Assembly: GCA_022822245.1 (NCBI GenBank)
Contig: JAJECB010000120.1
Span: 1-35,780 of the forward strand
Source of the DNA: Gammaproteobacteria bacterium
GTDB lineage: Bacteria; Pseudomonadota; Gammaproteobacteria; HK1
Direction of reading: 5' to 3'
DNA length: 35,780 bases
The position numbers and the translations under genes were made by a program. Positions 13,745-21,884 of the stretch are shown piece by piece. Positions within the stretch are counted from its first letter, which is position 1. Every line of letters begins with the position of its first letter. Under the pieces are notes generated by a model. The model saw only the letters and a program-made list of their open reading frames with translations. It did no database searches and was not told the DNA's origin.

Positions 13745-16033
13745 TCAGATGTCGCCGCGCAGGCGCTCCGCGAGGCGCGATCGGCGCTGCATCGACTCGA
13801 AGCGCCGGACCGCGATGGCCAGCGCGCGCGGCTCGGCCACGAGGACCACGAGGCGCTTCCCGCGGGTCACGCCCGTGTAGACGAGGTTCCGCTCGAGCAG
13901 CATGTAGTGCTGGGTGGTGAGCGGGATGACCACCGCCGGGAACTCCGAGCCCTGCGACTTGTGGACGGTGATCGCGTAGGCGAGGCTCAGCTCGTCGAGC
14001 TCGCTGAACTCGTAGGGCACCGGCCGTCCCTCGAAGTCCACGGTGACGGTCTGCTCCTCGGGGTCCACCGCGACGATCCGCCCGATGTCGCCGTTGAAGA
14101 CCTCCTTCTGGTAGTCGTTCACGGTCTGGAGCACCTTGTCGCCCCGCGCGTAGGTCGTCCCGTAGCGGTTCACCCGCGCCGGCGAGTCGGGATTCAGGAG
14201 GGACTGGAGCTCCGCGTTGAGCGCGGTGGCTCCGAGCCCTCCCCGCCGCCCCGGGGTCAGGACCTGGAGGTCGGCCATCGGGTCGAATCCGAAGCGCCGC
14301 GGGATCCGCTCGGTGACCACCTGGAGGAGCCGGTCGCGCGCCTCCTCCGCATCGCGGACGGGGATGACGTAGAAGTCGCTCGGCGCGGCGTTTTCCCGGG
14401 CCGTCTCCGCGCTTGCGCCTCCGCCCTCGCCCTCGGGCCGGTTCGGCGGCCGCGGATACTCCGGCGACTCCCCCCGGTTGATCCGGTGCGCGTTGACGAC
14501 GATGCGCGAGGACTCGGCCTGGCGGAAGATCTCGGTGAGCCGCACCGTCGGCACCCGCTCCGAGCCGATGACGTCGGCGAGCACCGACCCCGGTCCGACG
14601 GACGGGAGCTGGTCGACGTCGCCGACGAGGAGCAGGGCGGCGTGCTCCGGGATGGCCCGGAAGAGCTGGTTCGCGAGGACGATGTCCACCATCGACACCT
14701 CGTCGACGACCACGAGATCGGTGTCGAGGGGCTGGTCGCGTCCATGGCGGAAGCCTCCCGTCGTCGGGTCGAACTCGAGCAGCCGATGGATGGTGGATGC
14801 CTCGAGGCCGGTGGACTCCGCGAGCCGCTTCGCGGCCCGGCCGGTCGGCGCGCAGAGGCGGGCGCGGACCCCCTTCGCGCGCACGATGCGGAGCACCGCG
14901 TTGACGATGGTGGTCTTTCCGACCCCGGGTCCCCCCGTGATGACCGTGACTCGCTCGCGGATGGCGCAGGCCACCGCCGCGCGCTGCGAGCCCGAGAGCT
15001 CGAAACCCACCCGCTGCTCGGCCCACGGGATCGCCTTCTCCGGATCGATGTCCCCCCACGGCGGGCCGCCGCCGCCGAGCAGGCGGCCGAGATGGCCCGC
15101 CGCGCCTCGCTCGGAGCGGTGCAGGGCGGGGAGGTAGATCCAGGAATCCTGGTCGTGCGTCTCGTCCACGAGCTCCTCGTCGGCGAGGTCGCGCGCGAGC
15201 GCCCCCTCGACGACCTCCGCTTCCACTTCGAGCAGCCCGGCGGTGGCTTCTACGAGGGCTCGCCGCTCGCCCGCGCAGTGCCCCTCGCCCGCGAGCTCCT
15301 GCAGCACGTGGCGCACCCCCGCCCGGGCGCGGGGGATCGAGTCGGCTTCGAACCCGAGGGACTGCGCGATCGCGTCGGCGGTGCGAAAGCCGATCCCGCG
15401 CACGTCGAGGGTGAGCCGGTAGGGGTCCTCGCGGACGCGGTCCACCGCCCGGTCCCCATAGAGCCGGTAGATCCGGACCGCCCGGGCCGATCCCACTCCG
15501 TGCGACTGGAGGAACACCATGATCTCGCGGACCGCCTTCTGCTCCGCCCACGCGGCGACCACCTGGCTCTGGCGCTTCGGCCCGATCCCGGGGAGCTCCC
15601 GGAGACGCTCCGGGTCGTTCTCGATGACCTCGAAGACCTCCGCTCCGAACGCGCGCACGAGCTGGGCCGCGAAGTGCGGTCCGATGCCCCGGATCATCCC
15701 CGAGCCGAGGTACTTCTCGATGCCTTCGAGGGTGCTCGGCGGCACCACCCGCAGGTGCTCCGCCCGGAACTGGAGGCCGTAGCTCCGGTCGTTGACCCAG
15801 GTCCCGTTCGCCTCCACGAACTCGCCGGGTCCGACGGTCACGGCGGTCCCGACCACCGTGACCGGCTCGCGGCGCCGGGCGGCGTTGACCCGCAGCACGC
15901 AGAACCCGGTGTCCTCGCTGTGGAAGGTGACTCGCTCGACGGTGCCGGATACCCGGTTCGGGTCGCCGAAGTCGAGATCGAGGGCCGCCTCGCGCCGCTG
16001 TGGTGCGCGTGCGCGTCTCCGGGCCTCGACCAT
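13745..16033 (-). CDS. recD2: RecD2-type 5'-3' DNA helicase
   Basis: The product has 762 residues; RecD2 proteins are usually 720-800. ATG 16033 follows AAGGA at good spacing. The N-terminal domain (residues 23 to about 110) carries FHSEDTGFCVLRV. Tandem helix-hairpin-helix segments follow, including GIGPHFAAQLVRAFG and LPGIGPKRQSQVV. Walker A is ITGGPGVGKTTIVNAVL near residue 370, and motif II is VVVDEVSMVD near 447. The C-terminal 2B/UvrD-like domain has AYAITVHKSQGSEFPAVVIPL, the RecD2 motif V region, and YTGVTRGKRLVVLV. RecD2 lacks RecBC partners and works in repair and replication-fork maintenance. Upstream, 74 bases away, is a cupin gene on the same strand. Confidence 0.93.
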   Translation of the reverse strand: MVEARRRARAPQRREAALDLDFGDPNRVSGTVERVTFHSEDTGFCVLRVNAARRREPVTVVGTAVTVGPGEFVEANGTWVNDRSYGLQFRAEHLRVVPPSTLEGIEKYLGSGMIRGIGPHFAAQLVRAFGAEVFEVIENDPERLRELPGIGPKRQSQVVAAWAEQKAVREIMVFLQSHGVGSARAVRIYRLYGDRAVDRVREDPYRLTLDVRGIGFRTADAIAQSLGFEADSIPRARAGVRHVLQELAGEGHCAGERRALVEATAGLLEVEAEVVEGALARDLADEELVDETHDQDSWIYLPALHRSERGAAGHLGRLLGGGGPPWGDIDPEKAIPWAEQRVGFELSGSQRAAVACAIRERVTVITGGPGVGKTTIVNAVLRIVRAKGVRARLCAPTGRAAKRLAESTGLEASTIHRLLEFDPTTGGFRHGRDQPLDTDLVVVDEVSMVDIVLANQLFRAIPEHAALLLVGDVDQLPSVGPGSVLADVIGSERVPTVRLTEIFRQAESSRIVVNAHRINRGESPEYPRPPNRPEGEGGGASAETARENAAPSDFYVIPVRDAEEARDRLLQVVTERIPRRFGFDPMADLQVLTPGRRGGLGATALNAELQSLLNPDSPARVNRYGTTYARGDKVLQTVNDYQKEVFNGDIGRIVAVDPEEQTVTVDFEGRPVPYEFSELDELSLAYAITVHKSQGSEFPAVVIPLTTQHYMLLERNLVYTGVTRGKRLVVLVAEPRALAIAVRRFESMQRRSRLAERLRGDI

Positions 16034-16106
16034 GGGGTTTCCTTGGGGCCGCCGGTTCGCCCGGCTGGCGCAGGAGGGCAGGACGGTCGGGCCGGCGGGG
16101 GCGGCC

Positions 16107-16478
16107 CTACAGGAAGGTGTTCGGCTTGAGGAAGAAGCCGAGGATGAGGCAGCCCTTGGGTGAGCGCGCCTCGTGCCGGTTGCCGGCCGGACGCCAGATG
16201 AAGTCCCCGGCGGTGGCGACCCCGTCATCGTCCTCGAACTCGCCGTCGAGAATGTAGGTCTGCTCGATCTCGTTATGGACGTGGTCGGGGATCACCGCGC
16301 CCGGGTCGAGCTTGAAGAGGCCGGTGAAGAGACCCGTCTCCGTGTCCTGGACGAGCACCTTCATGTGGACGCCGCTGCACTGGGTCATCGGCTCCCACGG
16401 GATCTCGTCCGTCTTGATGTAGCGCGAGGCGAGCTCCGGCAGGCCGCGGTCGGCGAGAGCGGGGGTTTCGAGGGCCAT
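16107..16478 (-). CDS. Cupin-domain protein (ChrR-like single cupin)
   Basis: The product has 123 residues. ATG 16478 is preceded by GGGGAG at eight bases. It has one cupin barrel: motif 1 GAVIPDHVHNEIEQTYILDG with metal-type residues His, His and Glu, and motif 2 GDFIWRPAGNRHEARSP with the final His. This resembles the cupin half of ChrR anti-sigma factors and small dioxygenase-like cupins. It is a soluble metal-binding protein; enzyme or sensor cannot be decided. It lies just upstream of recD2 but has no obvious link to it. Confidence 0.75.
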   Translation of the reverse strand: MALETPALADRGLPELASRYIKTDEIPWEPMTQCSGVHMKVLVQDTETGLFTGLFKLDPGAVIPDHVHNEIEQTYILDGEFEDDDGVATAGDFIWRPAGNRHEARSPKGCLILGFFLKPNTFL

Positions 16479-16573
16479 TGGTCAGCTCCCCTTTGTGGTG
16501 CGGTTCACGAAAGCATAGCCCCGGCCGGCGGGTGGCGCGAGCCGCCGCGCCTCCGGCAAGGGGCGGGGGAGGA

Positions 16574-17299
16574 TCACTCCCTGCGCCAGCTCCCGAGCTC
16601 GGGATCGATCGGCGACAGCATGCCCCGCTGGAAGTCCTCCAGGGCGGCGTCGGCGAACCAGCCGAGCCAGCGCTCGGCGAACTCCCGGCGCGCCTCCGCC
16701 CCCGAGAGGTCGATGAACGGGTAGCCGAGCTGGAGGGTCCCGCCCCGGGCCGCGAGGGCGGCGGCCACGCGCGGGCCGGGGGCGCGGGCGGTGGGGGCGA
16801 TGCCCTCGCCGGGGAACATGGTCCCGTCCTCCTTGGTGACGACGAAGCCGAGCTCGGCCCATTCGAAGCGGCCCGCTTCGAACGCGTCGCAGTACCAGAG
16901 GGAGTGGACGCGTCCCCGGTCGCCGGTGTGCTTGCCGTCCACCCGGCTCGGGATCAGGTCGGACAGCATCTTCACCCCGATCTCGGCGTGGGCCGAGACG
17001 TCGAAGGCGGGCCGCACTTCGGGTTCGCCCCAGCAGTCGGGGCCCACCGGGACCGCCCACGTCCACGTGATGGCTCCGGGCCCCACCCTCGCGATCCGGG
17101 TATCCGCCTCCTGCATGAACCGAACCGAGGGGCAATGGGCGAGGACCGTCTCGCGGATGGGCTGTAGCAGCTCCTCCAGCGATTCGGTCGCTTCGACCGC
17201 GCGCGATCCGCCCGTGGCGTCCCCGCGGCGCCGCTCGGTCTCGGCCTGGTGGCCGGCGGCGAGGCGCTCCGCGAGCGCGCTGTCGATTTCGGTCTTCAT
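16574..17299 (-). CDS. Conserved hypothetical protein (241 aa)
   Basis: A strong GGAGGAGG site precedes ATG 17299. The protein is soluble, with no signal peptide or membrane helix. It has a charged N-terminal helix to about residue 50, then an alpha/beta body containing GAITWTWAVPVGPDCWGEPE, HSLWYCDAFEAGRFEWAELG and FPGEGIAP. Trp and Gly are frequent, and no catalytic motif is recognised. It is 95 bases upstream of the cupin on the same strand, so they may be co-transcribed. I do not know its family and give no function. Confidence 0.7.
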   Translation of the reverse strand: MKTEIDSALAERLAAGHQAETERRRGDATGGSRAVEATESLEELLQPIRETVLAHCPSVRFMQEADTRIARVGPGAITWTWAVPVGPDCWGEPEVRPAFDVSAHAEIGVKMLSDLIPSRVDGKHTGDRGRVHSLWYCDAFEAGRFEWAELGFVVTKEDGTMFPGEGIAPTARAPGPRVAAALAARGGTLQLGYPFIDLSGAEARREFAERWLGWFADAALEDFQRGMLSPIDPELGSWRRE

Positions 17300-17975
17300 G
17301 GCTTGCCTCCTCCCGACCGGTGGCCAGAGCGCCCGTCGCGCGCAAGTTCGCCTGGAGGCAGGCGAGCACCCGAACGGACGCCGCGAGGCCAGTCGATGAC
17401 AGGTCCTTCGGCCCGCATGATACTCCCCGCGCGCCGATCCGTCCCGGTGACGCTTCGAACCGCGGATTCACGTCCGCGGGTCGCCGGCGCGTCCGCGTTC
17501 CCGACCGGAGCCTTGTGCGTAGCGAGGTACGGAATTCGGTACGCCGATTGCTTCGTCGGAGTATTTCCCGAAAAAATCCTGACAATCCGTATGCAAACGG
17601 GAAATTTTCCGGATTTGACCTTGTGGACGCGTATCTGTCGGACGTAAAGTAGTTTTGTGGTCCGGTACGGAGTGCCCTGAGCGTTTCCAGGATGCAGCGC
17701 CGATGTTTGCGGCCCTGAGGTTCCTGCCTTCCGAGGCGCGCTCCGGCTCGGATCCGTTGCCCGTCCCCCGGCGAAATTGCCGCTTGCCGTCCCCGTCCGC
17801 CGACCGGTGGAACGCTGTGCCGCGTCCGCGAACAGATGCCGACTGACCGGATTGCGCGCTCTCAAGTGCGCGGACGGTTCGCCGTGCGCAGCGACGGTGG
17901 TCCCGATTGCACCGGCCAGGGTTCGACCACCTCTACCCGGTGCTGCGCACCGGGCGTCGCATCAGGAGTATCGAG
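17300..17975. other. Long intergenic region with an AT-rich island
   Basis: About 675 bases between divergent genes, without a convincing gene. An AT-rich island at 17545-17655 contrasts with the GC-rich flanks. It holds TATTTCCCGAAA (17562-17573), a near-palindrome CGGGAAATTTTCCGG (about 17598-17612), and a weak promoter-like pair TTGTGG and TAAAGT about 18 bases apart. These could drive the reductase gene at 17976, which would then have a long leader of over 300 bases. No RNA gene was recognised. Confidence 0.4.
17562..17573 (+). promoter_or_regulatory. TATTTCCCGAAA motif, copy A
   Basis: This 12-base motif is identical to one at 20150-20161. Its core TTTCCCGAAA is an imperfect palindrome. 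It sits in the AT-rich island upstream of the reductase gene. A role as operator is an inference from recurrence. Confidence 0.35.
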
Positions 17976-18890
17976 ATGAAAGACATCGGCATCGTCGGGC
18001 TGGGCGACATGGGTTCCGGCATGGCCGGCAACCTTCTGCGTGCCGGTTTCAACGTACACGGCTTCGACCGGGCCCCCGCACGACTCGAGTGGCTGGAACG
18101 CGAGGGCGGGCACCCCGCCGAGGACGCGGCGGCGGTCGGGCGACATTCCGAGGCCGCCTTCGTCATGGTGCTGAACGGGGACCAGGCGCGGGACGCGACC
18201 CTCGGGCCGACGGGGCTCGCGCAGGGCATGGAGAAGGGGGGGATCATCCTCCTGTCGGCCACCGTGAAGCCGAGCGAGGCGGAGGGCATCGCGGCCGATC
18301 TGCGCGAGCACGGGATCACCCTCATCGACACCCCGGTATCCGGCGGCAAGCACGGTGCCGACGCGGGCCGGCTCAATCTCTACCCGGCGGGCGATCCGGA
18401 CGCGATCGAGCGGGTGCGCCCGGTGCTCGAAGCGATCTCGAAGCAGATCGTGGTCACCGGCGCCATTCCCGGTCAGGGCCAGGTCGCCAAGGCGGCCCTC
18501 CAGGCCCTCATCGGCGGGGTGTTCGCCGGGGTCTTCGAGGCGGCCGTGTTCGGCTCCAAGGCAGGCCTTACCGGCGCGACCCTCGAGCGGGTCTTCTCCA
18601 ACAGCGACGCGGGCTCGCCGCTCGTCGCCAACGCGATCCAGCGGGTCGTGGACCGCGAGTTCGTCGGCACCGGGAGCAACATCGCGACGATGTACAAGGA
18701 CCTTTGCATCGTCATGGACATGGCGCGCGAGGTGGGGGCGCCGCTCTTCTCGGTGGCCCAGGCGTACGAGCTGTTCCAGGCCGGGATCACCCGCTTCTCC
18801 GGCGAGGACAACTGGTGCGTGACCAAGATCCTGGAGTCGCTGGCACAGACCTCCGTCACCCGGAGCGGACACGCCGGCCGGGCCTTCTGA
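17976..18890 (+). CDS. HIBADH/GLYR1-type NAD(P)-dependent beta-hydroxyacid dehydrogenase
   Basis: The product has 304 residues. ATG 17976 follows AGGAG at eight bases; the upstream in-frame extension is not protein-like. The cofactor site is IGIVGLGDMGSGMAGNLLRA (residues 4-23), and the substrate motif is DTPVSGG at 118-124. The catalytic Lys is Lys172 in GQGQVAKAALQAL; the usual Asn four residues later is Gln here. The family includes tartronate-semialdehyde reductase, 3-hydroxyisobutyrate dehydrogenase and L-threonate dehydrogenase. Next to a ureide-type catabolic cluster, tartronate semialdehyde reduction (the glyoxylate route) is attractive but unproven. It converges with the PuuE gene. 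Confidence 0.87.
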   Translation: MKDIGIVGLGDMGSGMAGNLLRAGFNVHGFDRAPARLEWLEREGGHPAEDAAAVGRHSEAAFVMVLNGDQARDATLGPTGLAQGMEKGGIILLSATVKPSEAEGIAADLREHGITLIDTPVSGGKHGADAGRLNLYPAGDPDAIERVRPVLEAISKQIVVTGAIPGQGQVAKAALQALIGGVFAGVFEAAVFGSKAGLTGATLERVFSNSDAGSPLVANAIQRVVDREFVGTGSNIATMYKDLCIVMDMAREVGAPLFSVAQAYELFQAGITRFSGEDNWCVTKILESLAQTSVTRSGHAGRAF

Positions 18891-18935
18891 GGCATCCCCG
18901 TCTCGAGCGAGGCTCGGGCCGGGATCGGGAGCATT

Positions 18936-18990
18936 CCGGGAGCGCGGACCTGTCGCGGACACGCCCTCCCGGGAGCGCGCGCTTCCCGCC
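18936..18990. repeat. REP-like GC-rich motifs
   Basis: CCGGGAGCGCGGACCTG and CCCGGGAGCGCGCGCTTCCC occur about 30 bases apart downstream of the reductase gene. They resemble the motif at 8107-8140. They are probably worn copies of an extragenic repeat. Confidence 0.35.
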
Positions 18991-19022
18991 CGCGGGGAGC
19001 CGAAGGTCCGCCGGCTCCGGGG

Positions 19023-19072
19023 GCAGGCCCCTTCTTCCGCGGATTGTGCAATCCGCTCCAGAAGGAACCTGC
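19023..19072. terminator. Long interrupted hairpin between convergent genes
   Basis: Three stacked stems: GCAGG/CCTGC (19023-27 with 19068-72), CCTTCT/AGAAGG (19030-35 with 19060-65) and GCGGATT/AATCCGC (19039-45 with 19050-56) around GTGC. It lies between the convergent reductase and allantoinase genes and fits a bidirectional terminator. Confidence 0.55.
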
Positions 19073-19095
19073 CTCGGGCCGGCGGCGCGCCGGGC

Positions 19096-20007
19096 TCAGC
19101 CCGACCAGGGGTGGTGCTCGTGCCAGTGGCGTGCGATGTCGATGCGCCGGCACACCCACACCCGGTCGTGGTTGAGGACGTGGTCGACGAAGCGGGCGAG
19201 GGCGGCGGCGCGGGCCGGCCGGCCGACGAGCCGGCAGTGGAGCCCGATCGACATCATCCGGGGCGTCTCCGCCCCTTCCTCGTAGAGGACGTCGAACGCG
19301 TCCCGCAGGTAGGCGAAGAACTGGTCGCCGGAGTTGAACCCCTGCGGGGTCGCGAAGCGCATGTCGTTGGCGTCGAGGGTGTAGGGCACGATGAGGTGCG
19401 GGCGTCCGTGCTCGGTGTTCCAGTAGGGGAGCTCGTCCGCGTAGGAGTCCGCGTCGTAGAGGAAGCCGCCCTCCTCGACGACGAGGCGCCGGGTGTTGGG
19501 GCTGTTGCGGCCCGTGTACCAGCCGAGGGGGCGCTCGCCGGCGACCCGGGTCTGGATCTCGATCGCCTTTCGCATGTGCTCGCGCTCGGTGTCGACGTCG
19601 ACGCCCTGGTAGTCGATCCAGCGGTAGCCGTGGCTCGCGATCTCCCATCCCGCCTCGTTCATCGCGGCCACCGCCTCGGGGTTGCGCTCCAGAGCCATCG
19701 CGACGCCGTAGACGGTGACCGGCACGTCGCGCGAGGCGAAGATGCGGTGGAGGCGCCAGAACCCCGCCCGGCTGCCGTACTCGTAGATGGACTCCATGTT
19801 CATGTTGCGATCGCCGGGGAGGGGGCGGGCGCCGACGATCTCGGAGAGGAAGGACTCCGAGGCGGGGTCGCCGTGGAGGATGCAGTTCTCCGCCCCTTCC
19901 TCGTAGTTGATGACGAACTGCACCGCGACCCGGGCGTCGTCGGGCCACTCGGGATGGGGCGGGTTGCGGCCGTATCCGCGCATGTCTCTCGGGTAAGGCT
20001 CGCTCAT
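19096..20007 (-). CDS. puuE: PuuE-type allantoinase (polysaccharide-deacetylase fold)
   Basis: The product has 303 residues, the usual PuuE length. ATG 20007 starts MSEPYPRDMRGYGRNPPHPE, a highly characteristic N-terminus. Family marks include FVINYEEGAENCILHGDP, EYGSRAGFWRLHRIF, GWEIASHGYRWIDY and RMMSIGLHCRLVGRPARAAA. The NodB-type fold normally binds a metal, but PuuE enzymes act without it. PuuE opens allantoin to allantoate in purine degradation. The gene is divergent from the binding-protein gene, with about 440 bases between. The ribosome site is weak. Confidence 0.85.
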   Translation of the reverse strand: MSEPYPRDMRGYGRNPPHPEWPDDARVAVQFVINYEEGAENCILHGDPASESFLSEIVGARPLPGDRNMNMESIYEYGSRAGFWRLHRIFASRDVPVTVYGVAMALERNPEAVAAMNEAGWEIASHGYRWIDYQGVDVDTEREHMRKAIEIQTRVAGERPLGWYTGRNSPNTRRLVVEEGGFLYDADSYADELPYWNTEHGRPHLIVPYTLDANDMRFATPQGFNSGDQFFAYLRDAFDVLYEEGAETPRMMSIGLHCRLVGRPARAAALARFVDHVLNHDRVWVCRRIDIARHWHEHHPWSG

Positions 20008-20445
20008 CGTCACGCTGCCTGTGGAAAACGTTGCATCCTCATGGTACACGCGCTGCAAGCGCTGCGGGGGTACCTCCCTTGACTTCCCCCGCCGCCGCGG
20101 CGCTTGCTCGGACCTCGAGAGTCTCCCTGTAGATATGAAAAGAACACTATATTTCCCGAAATGAAACTGAAAAAGATACACCAAGAGCGACAGATCGCTG
20201 ACACAATTGCGCGCGACGGTGCAAGCGGTGTGGATCAAGGTTTAGAGTTGCCGGGGGGTCGCGGTCCGAAGGTGCCGTGTCCGCGGGTCGCCGGCCCCTT
20301 GCCTTACGGCCGACCGGCTGCCGGACCGCGTGCGGAGCCGCCGCACGGAGGCGTGGCGGCCCGCAATTTGCACCGATCAGCCTGCGCCTGGAACGGATCC
20401 GCCGGGCGCGAACTGACGGCACCACACCATCATCGGGAGAACGAA
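20008..20445. other. Divergent regulatory region between puuE and the ABC binding protein
   Basis: About 440 bases. It contains an AT-rich stretch at 20130-20215 (GATATGAAAAGAACACTATA and onward), including the TATTTCCCGAAA motif at 20150-20161. A plus-strand frame open through most of it (ATG 20161) reads Lys-rich then Arg/Pro-rich residues and is not protein-like. The region probably carries promoters for both genes. The GC-rich part at 20240-20400 shows nothing I can name. Confidence 0.4.
20150..20161 (+). promoter_or_regulatory. TATTTCCCGAAA motif, copy B
   Basis: All 12 bases match 17562-17573. It lies about 143 bases from the puuE start and 285 bases from the binding-protein start, inside the AT-rich patch. 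A shared regulator site is inferred. Confidence 0.35.
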
Positions 20446-21648
20446 ACGAAGAACACGCTCAGGACCGTCGCCGCCACCGCGGCGTCGGCACTCACCCTGG
20501 CCCTCGGGGCGGCCGGACCCGCCCACGCCGATTCCCACGCCGCTACCCTCAAGATTGGCGTCCTCGGGGTCATGAGTGGCCCGGCCGCCTCCTGGGGCCT
20601 CGTCAACCGCTACTGCGCGGAAGTCACCGCCAAGATGTACAACGACATGGGCGGGGTCGAGATCGACGGTGAGAAGTACATGATCGAGGTCTCCTCGATC
20701 GACGACAAGAACGACCCGAAGCTGTCCATCAACGGCGCCCGCAAGCTGACCGGCGACGGCATCCGGTACATCATCGGACCGAACGTCGACACCACCGCCC
20801 AGGCCATCGTTCCCGTCGTGGAGGAGGCCGGAGCGATGCACTTCCCCTACGCGTTCGACAGGACGCTCTACACCCCGCCCCGCAGCAACTCCGTGCTCGG
20901 CATGATCGCCTCGTACCAGGCGGGGCCGGTCATCTACAAGCGGCTGATGGAGGAGAACGGGGTCAAGTCCATCGCGTTCGTGGCGCGGAACGAGGCCGAC
21001 CCTCTCAACCAGCGCTCCCAGGGAGTGGACGCGGCCAACATGCTCGGCCTCGAGGTCCTCGCCTCCGAAGACACCTACGAGCCGGGGACGACGGACTTCT
21101 TCCCGGTGATGTCGCGGATCGTCCAGCTCGACCCGGACCTCATCGTGCTTTCCGGCGTGGCCCCGTCCGACGCCCCGCAGCTCATCAAGACCGCGCGCGA
21201 GCTCGGCTACGAAGGCCTGCTCAGCACCGAGACCGCCCAGGACGCCAAGATCCTGGCCGAGGTGGCCGGGGACGCGGCGAATGGGTTCATCTCGGTCGGC
21301 GGCGCGAGCACACCGGAGATCTCCGACGACTACATGAACGAGTTCCGCGCGGCCTATGTCGAACACGTCGGGGAGTGGAACGACGAGGCGGGGACGAAGG
21401 TCTACGCGCTCGAGATGATCATCGAGACCCTGAAGCTCGCCGGCAAGGCGGCGATCGATGACATCGAGGTGTTCAAGGCGGCGATGCCGAACTTGAATGT
21501 CGAGAACCGGCTGCTCAAGGGCGAGAACTCGCTCACCTACGTCGGCAGCGGATTCTTCCAGCAGCCTCGGCAGTTGCCGATCCCGATGGTCGTCAACGAG
21601 TATCGCGACGGCGGGTTCCAGACCCTCTTCGTGGGCGCGGTGGAATAG
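20446..21648 (+). CDS. Branched-chain/amide-type ABC transporter substrate-binding protein (apparent ACG start)
   Basis: The mature protein is a Peripla_BP_6-type solute-binding protein: LKIGVLGVMSGPAASWGLVN at its start, DDKNDPKLSINGARKLTGDG, then YIIGPNVDTTAQAIVPVVEE and DPDLIVLSGVAPSDAPQLIK. The signal peptide is KNTLRTVAATAASALTLALG ending AHADSHA. No ATG, GTG or TTG lies at the expected place. Instead ACG at 20446 sits six bases after a perfect GGGAG (20435-20439), directly before KNTL. Either ACG is the initiator, an ATG has mutated, or translation begins upstream at a poor site such as TTG about 20370. The gene heads an importer operon with four downstream genes. The ligand may be a ureide, hydantoin or amide. 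Confidence 0.85.
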   Translation, partial: TKNTLRTVAATAASALTLALGAAGPAHADSHAATLKIGVLGVMSGPAASWGLVNRYCAEVTAKMYNDMGGVEIDGEKYMIEVSSIDDKNDPKLSINGARKLTGDGIRYIIGPNVDTTAQAIVPVVEEAGAMHFPYAFDRTLYTPPRSNSVLGMIASYQAGPVIYKRLMEENGVKSIAFVARNEADPLNQRSQGVDAANMLGLEVLASEDTYEPGTTDFFPVMSRIVQLDPDLIVLSGVAPSDAPQLIKTARELGYEGLLSTETAQDAKILAEVAGDAANGFISVGGASTPEISDDYMNEFRAAYVEHVGEWNDEAGTKVYALEMIIETLKLAGKAAIDDIEVFKAAMPNLNVENRLLKGENSLTYVGSGFFQQPRQLPIPMVVNEYRDGGFQTLFVGAVE

Positions 21649-21671
21649 CCGGCCGGTAGCGGCGGAATCGC

Positions 21672-21699
21672 GGGCCGCGGTCGGCGCGGCCCGTTTCTT
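21672..21699 (+). terminator. Terminator-like hairpin with U-rich tail after the binding-protein gene
   Basis: GGGCCGCG (21672-21679) pairs with CGCGGCCC (21685-21692), followed by GTTTCTT. It is 24 bases past the stop codon and upstream of the permeases, so it probably ends part of the transcripts and raises binding-protein expression over the membrane parts. Confidence 0.6.
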
Positions 21700-21704
21700 G
21701 CGCG

Positions 21705-21735
21705 GCGCCGCCCGGAGGATCGCTCCGGGCGGCGC
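21705..21735 (+). terminator. Second hairpin, 13-bp perfect stem
   Basis: GCGCCGCCCGGAG (21705-21717) pairs perfectly with CTCCGGGCGGCGC (21723-21735) around GATCG, followed by TCTTC. It may act as a backup terminator or an RNA-stabilising 3' end. Confidence 0.55.
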
Positions 21736-21884
21736 TCTTCGGTATCCTCCTTCGCGCGCCCGCGTTGCGAAGCGGGTAGGGCGGAGCGGCGGCAGAGAGC
21801 GTCGCGGCCGGCCCGCGCGGCGCCCGGTGAGCCGGTCGCGGCCCGCCGCATCGCGGAGCCGGACCTCCGGAAAGGTCGAGACGC

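Noticed and set aside
13593..15551. A long minus-strand upstream extension of the ferredoxin reductase frame
   Set aside because: It overlaps recD2 in another frame, reads as Arg/Pro-rich noise, and the normal FAD-binding N-terminus starts at 13592.
13907..16129. A 740-residue open frame on the plus strand, opposite recD2
   Set aside because: It is rich in Arg, Gly, Asp and Pro with no motifs, while the minus strand gives a full RecD2. It is a GC-driven antisense shadow.
17296..17865. A 189-residue minus-strand frame in the intergenic AT-rich island
   Set aside because: It has no ribosome site or family pattern, and its more natural residue mix reflects only the AT-rich patch.
20161..20445. 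An N-terminal extension of the binding protein from ATG 20161
   Set aside because: It would place about 95 unstructured residues before a normal signal peptide, which would prevent proper export, and it ignores the good ribosome site at 20435.
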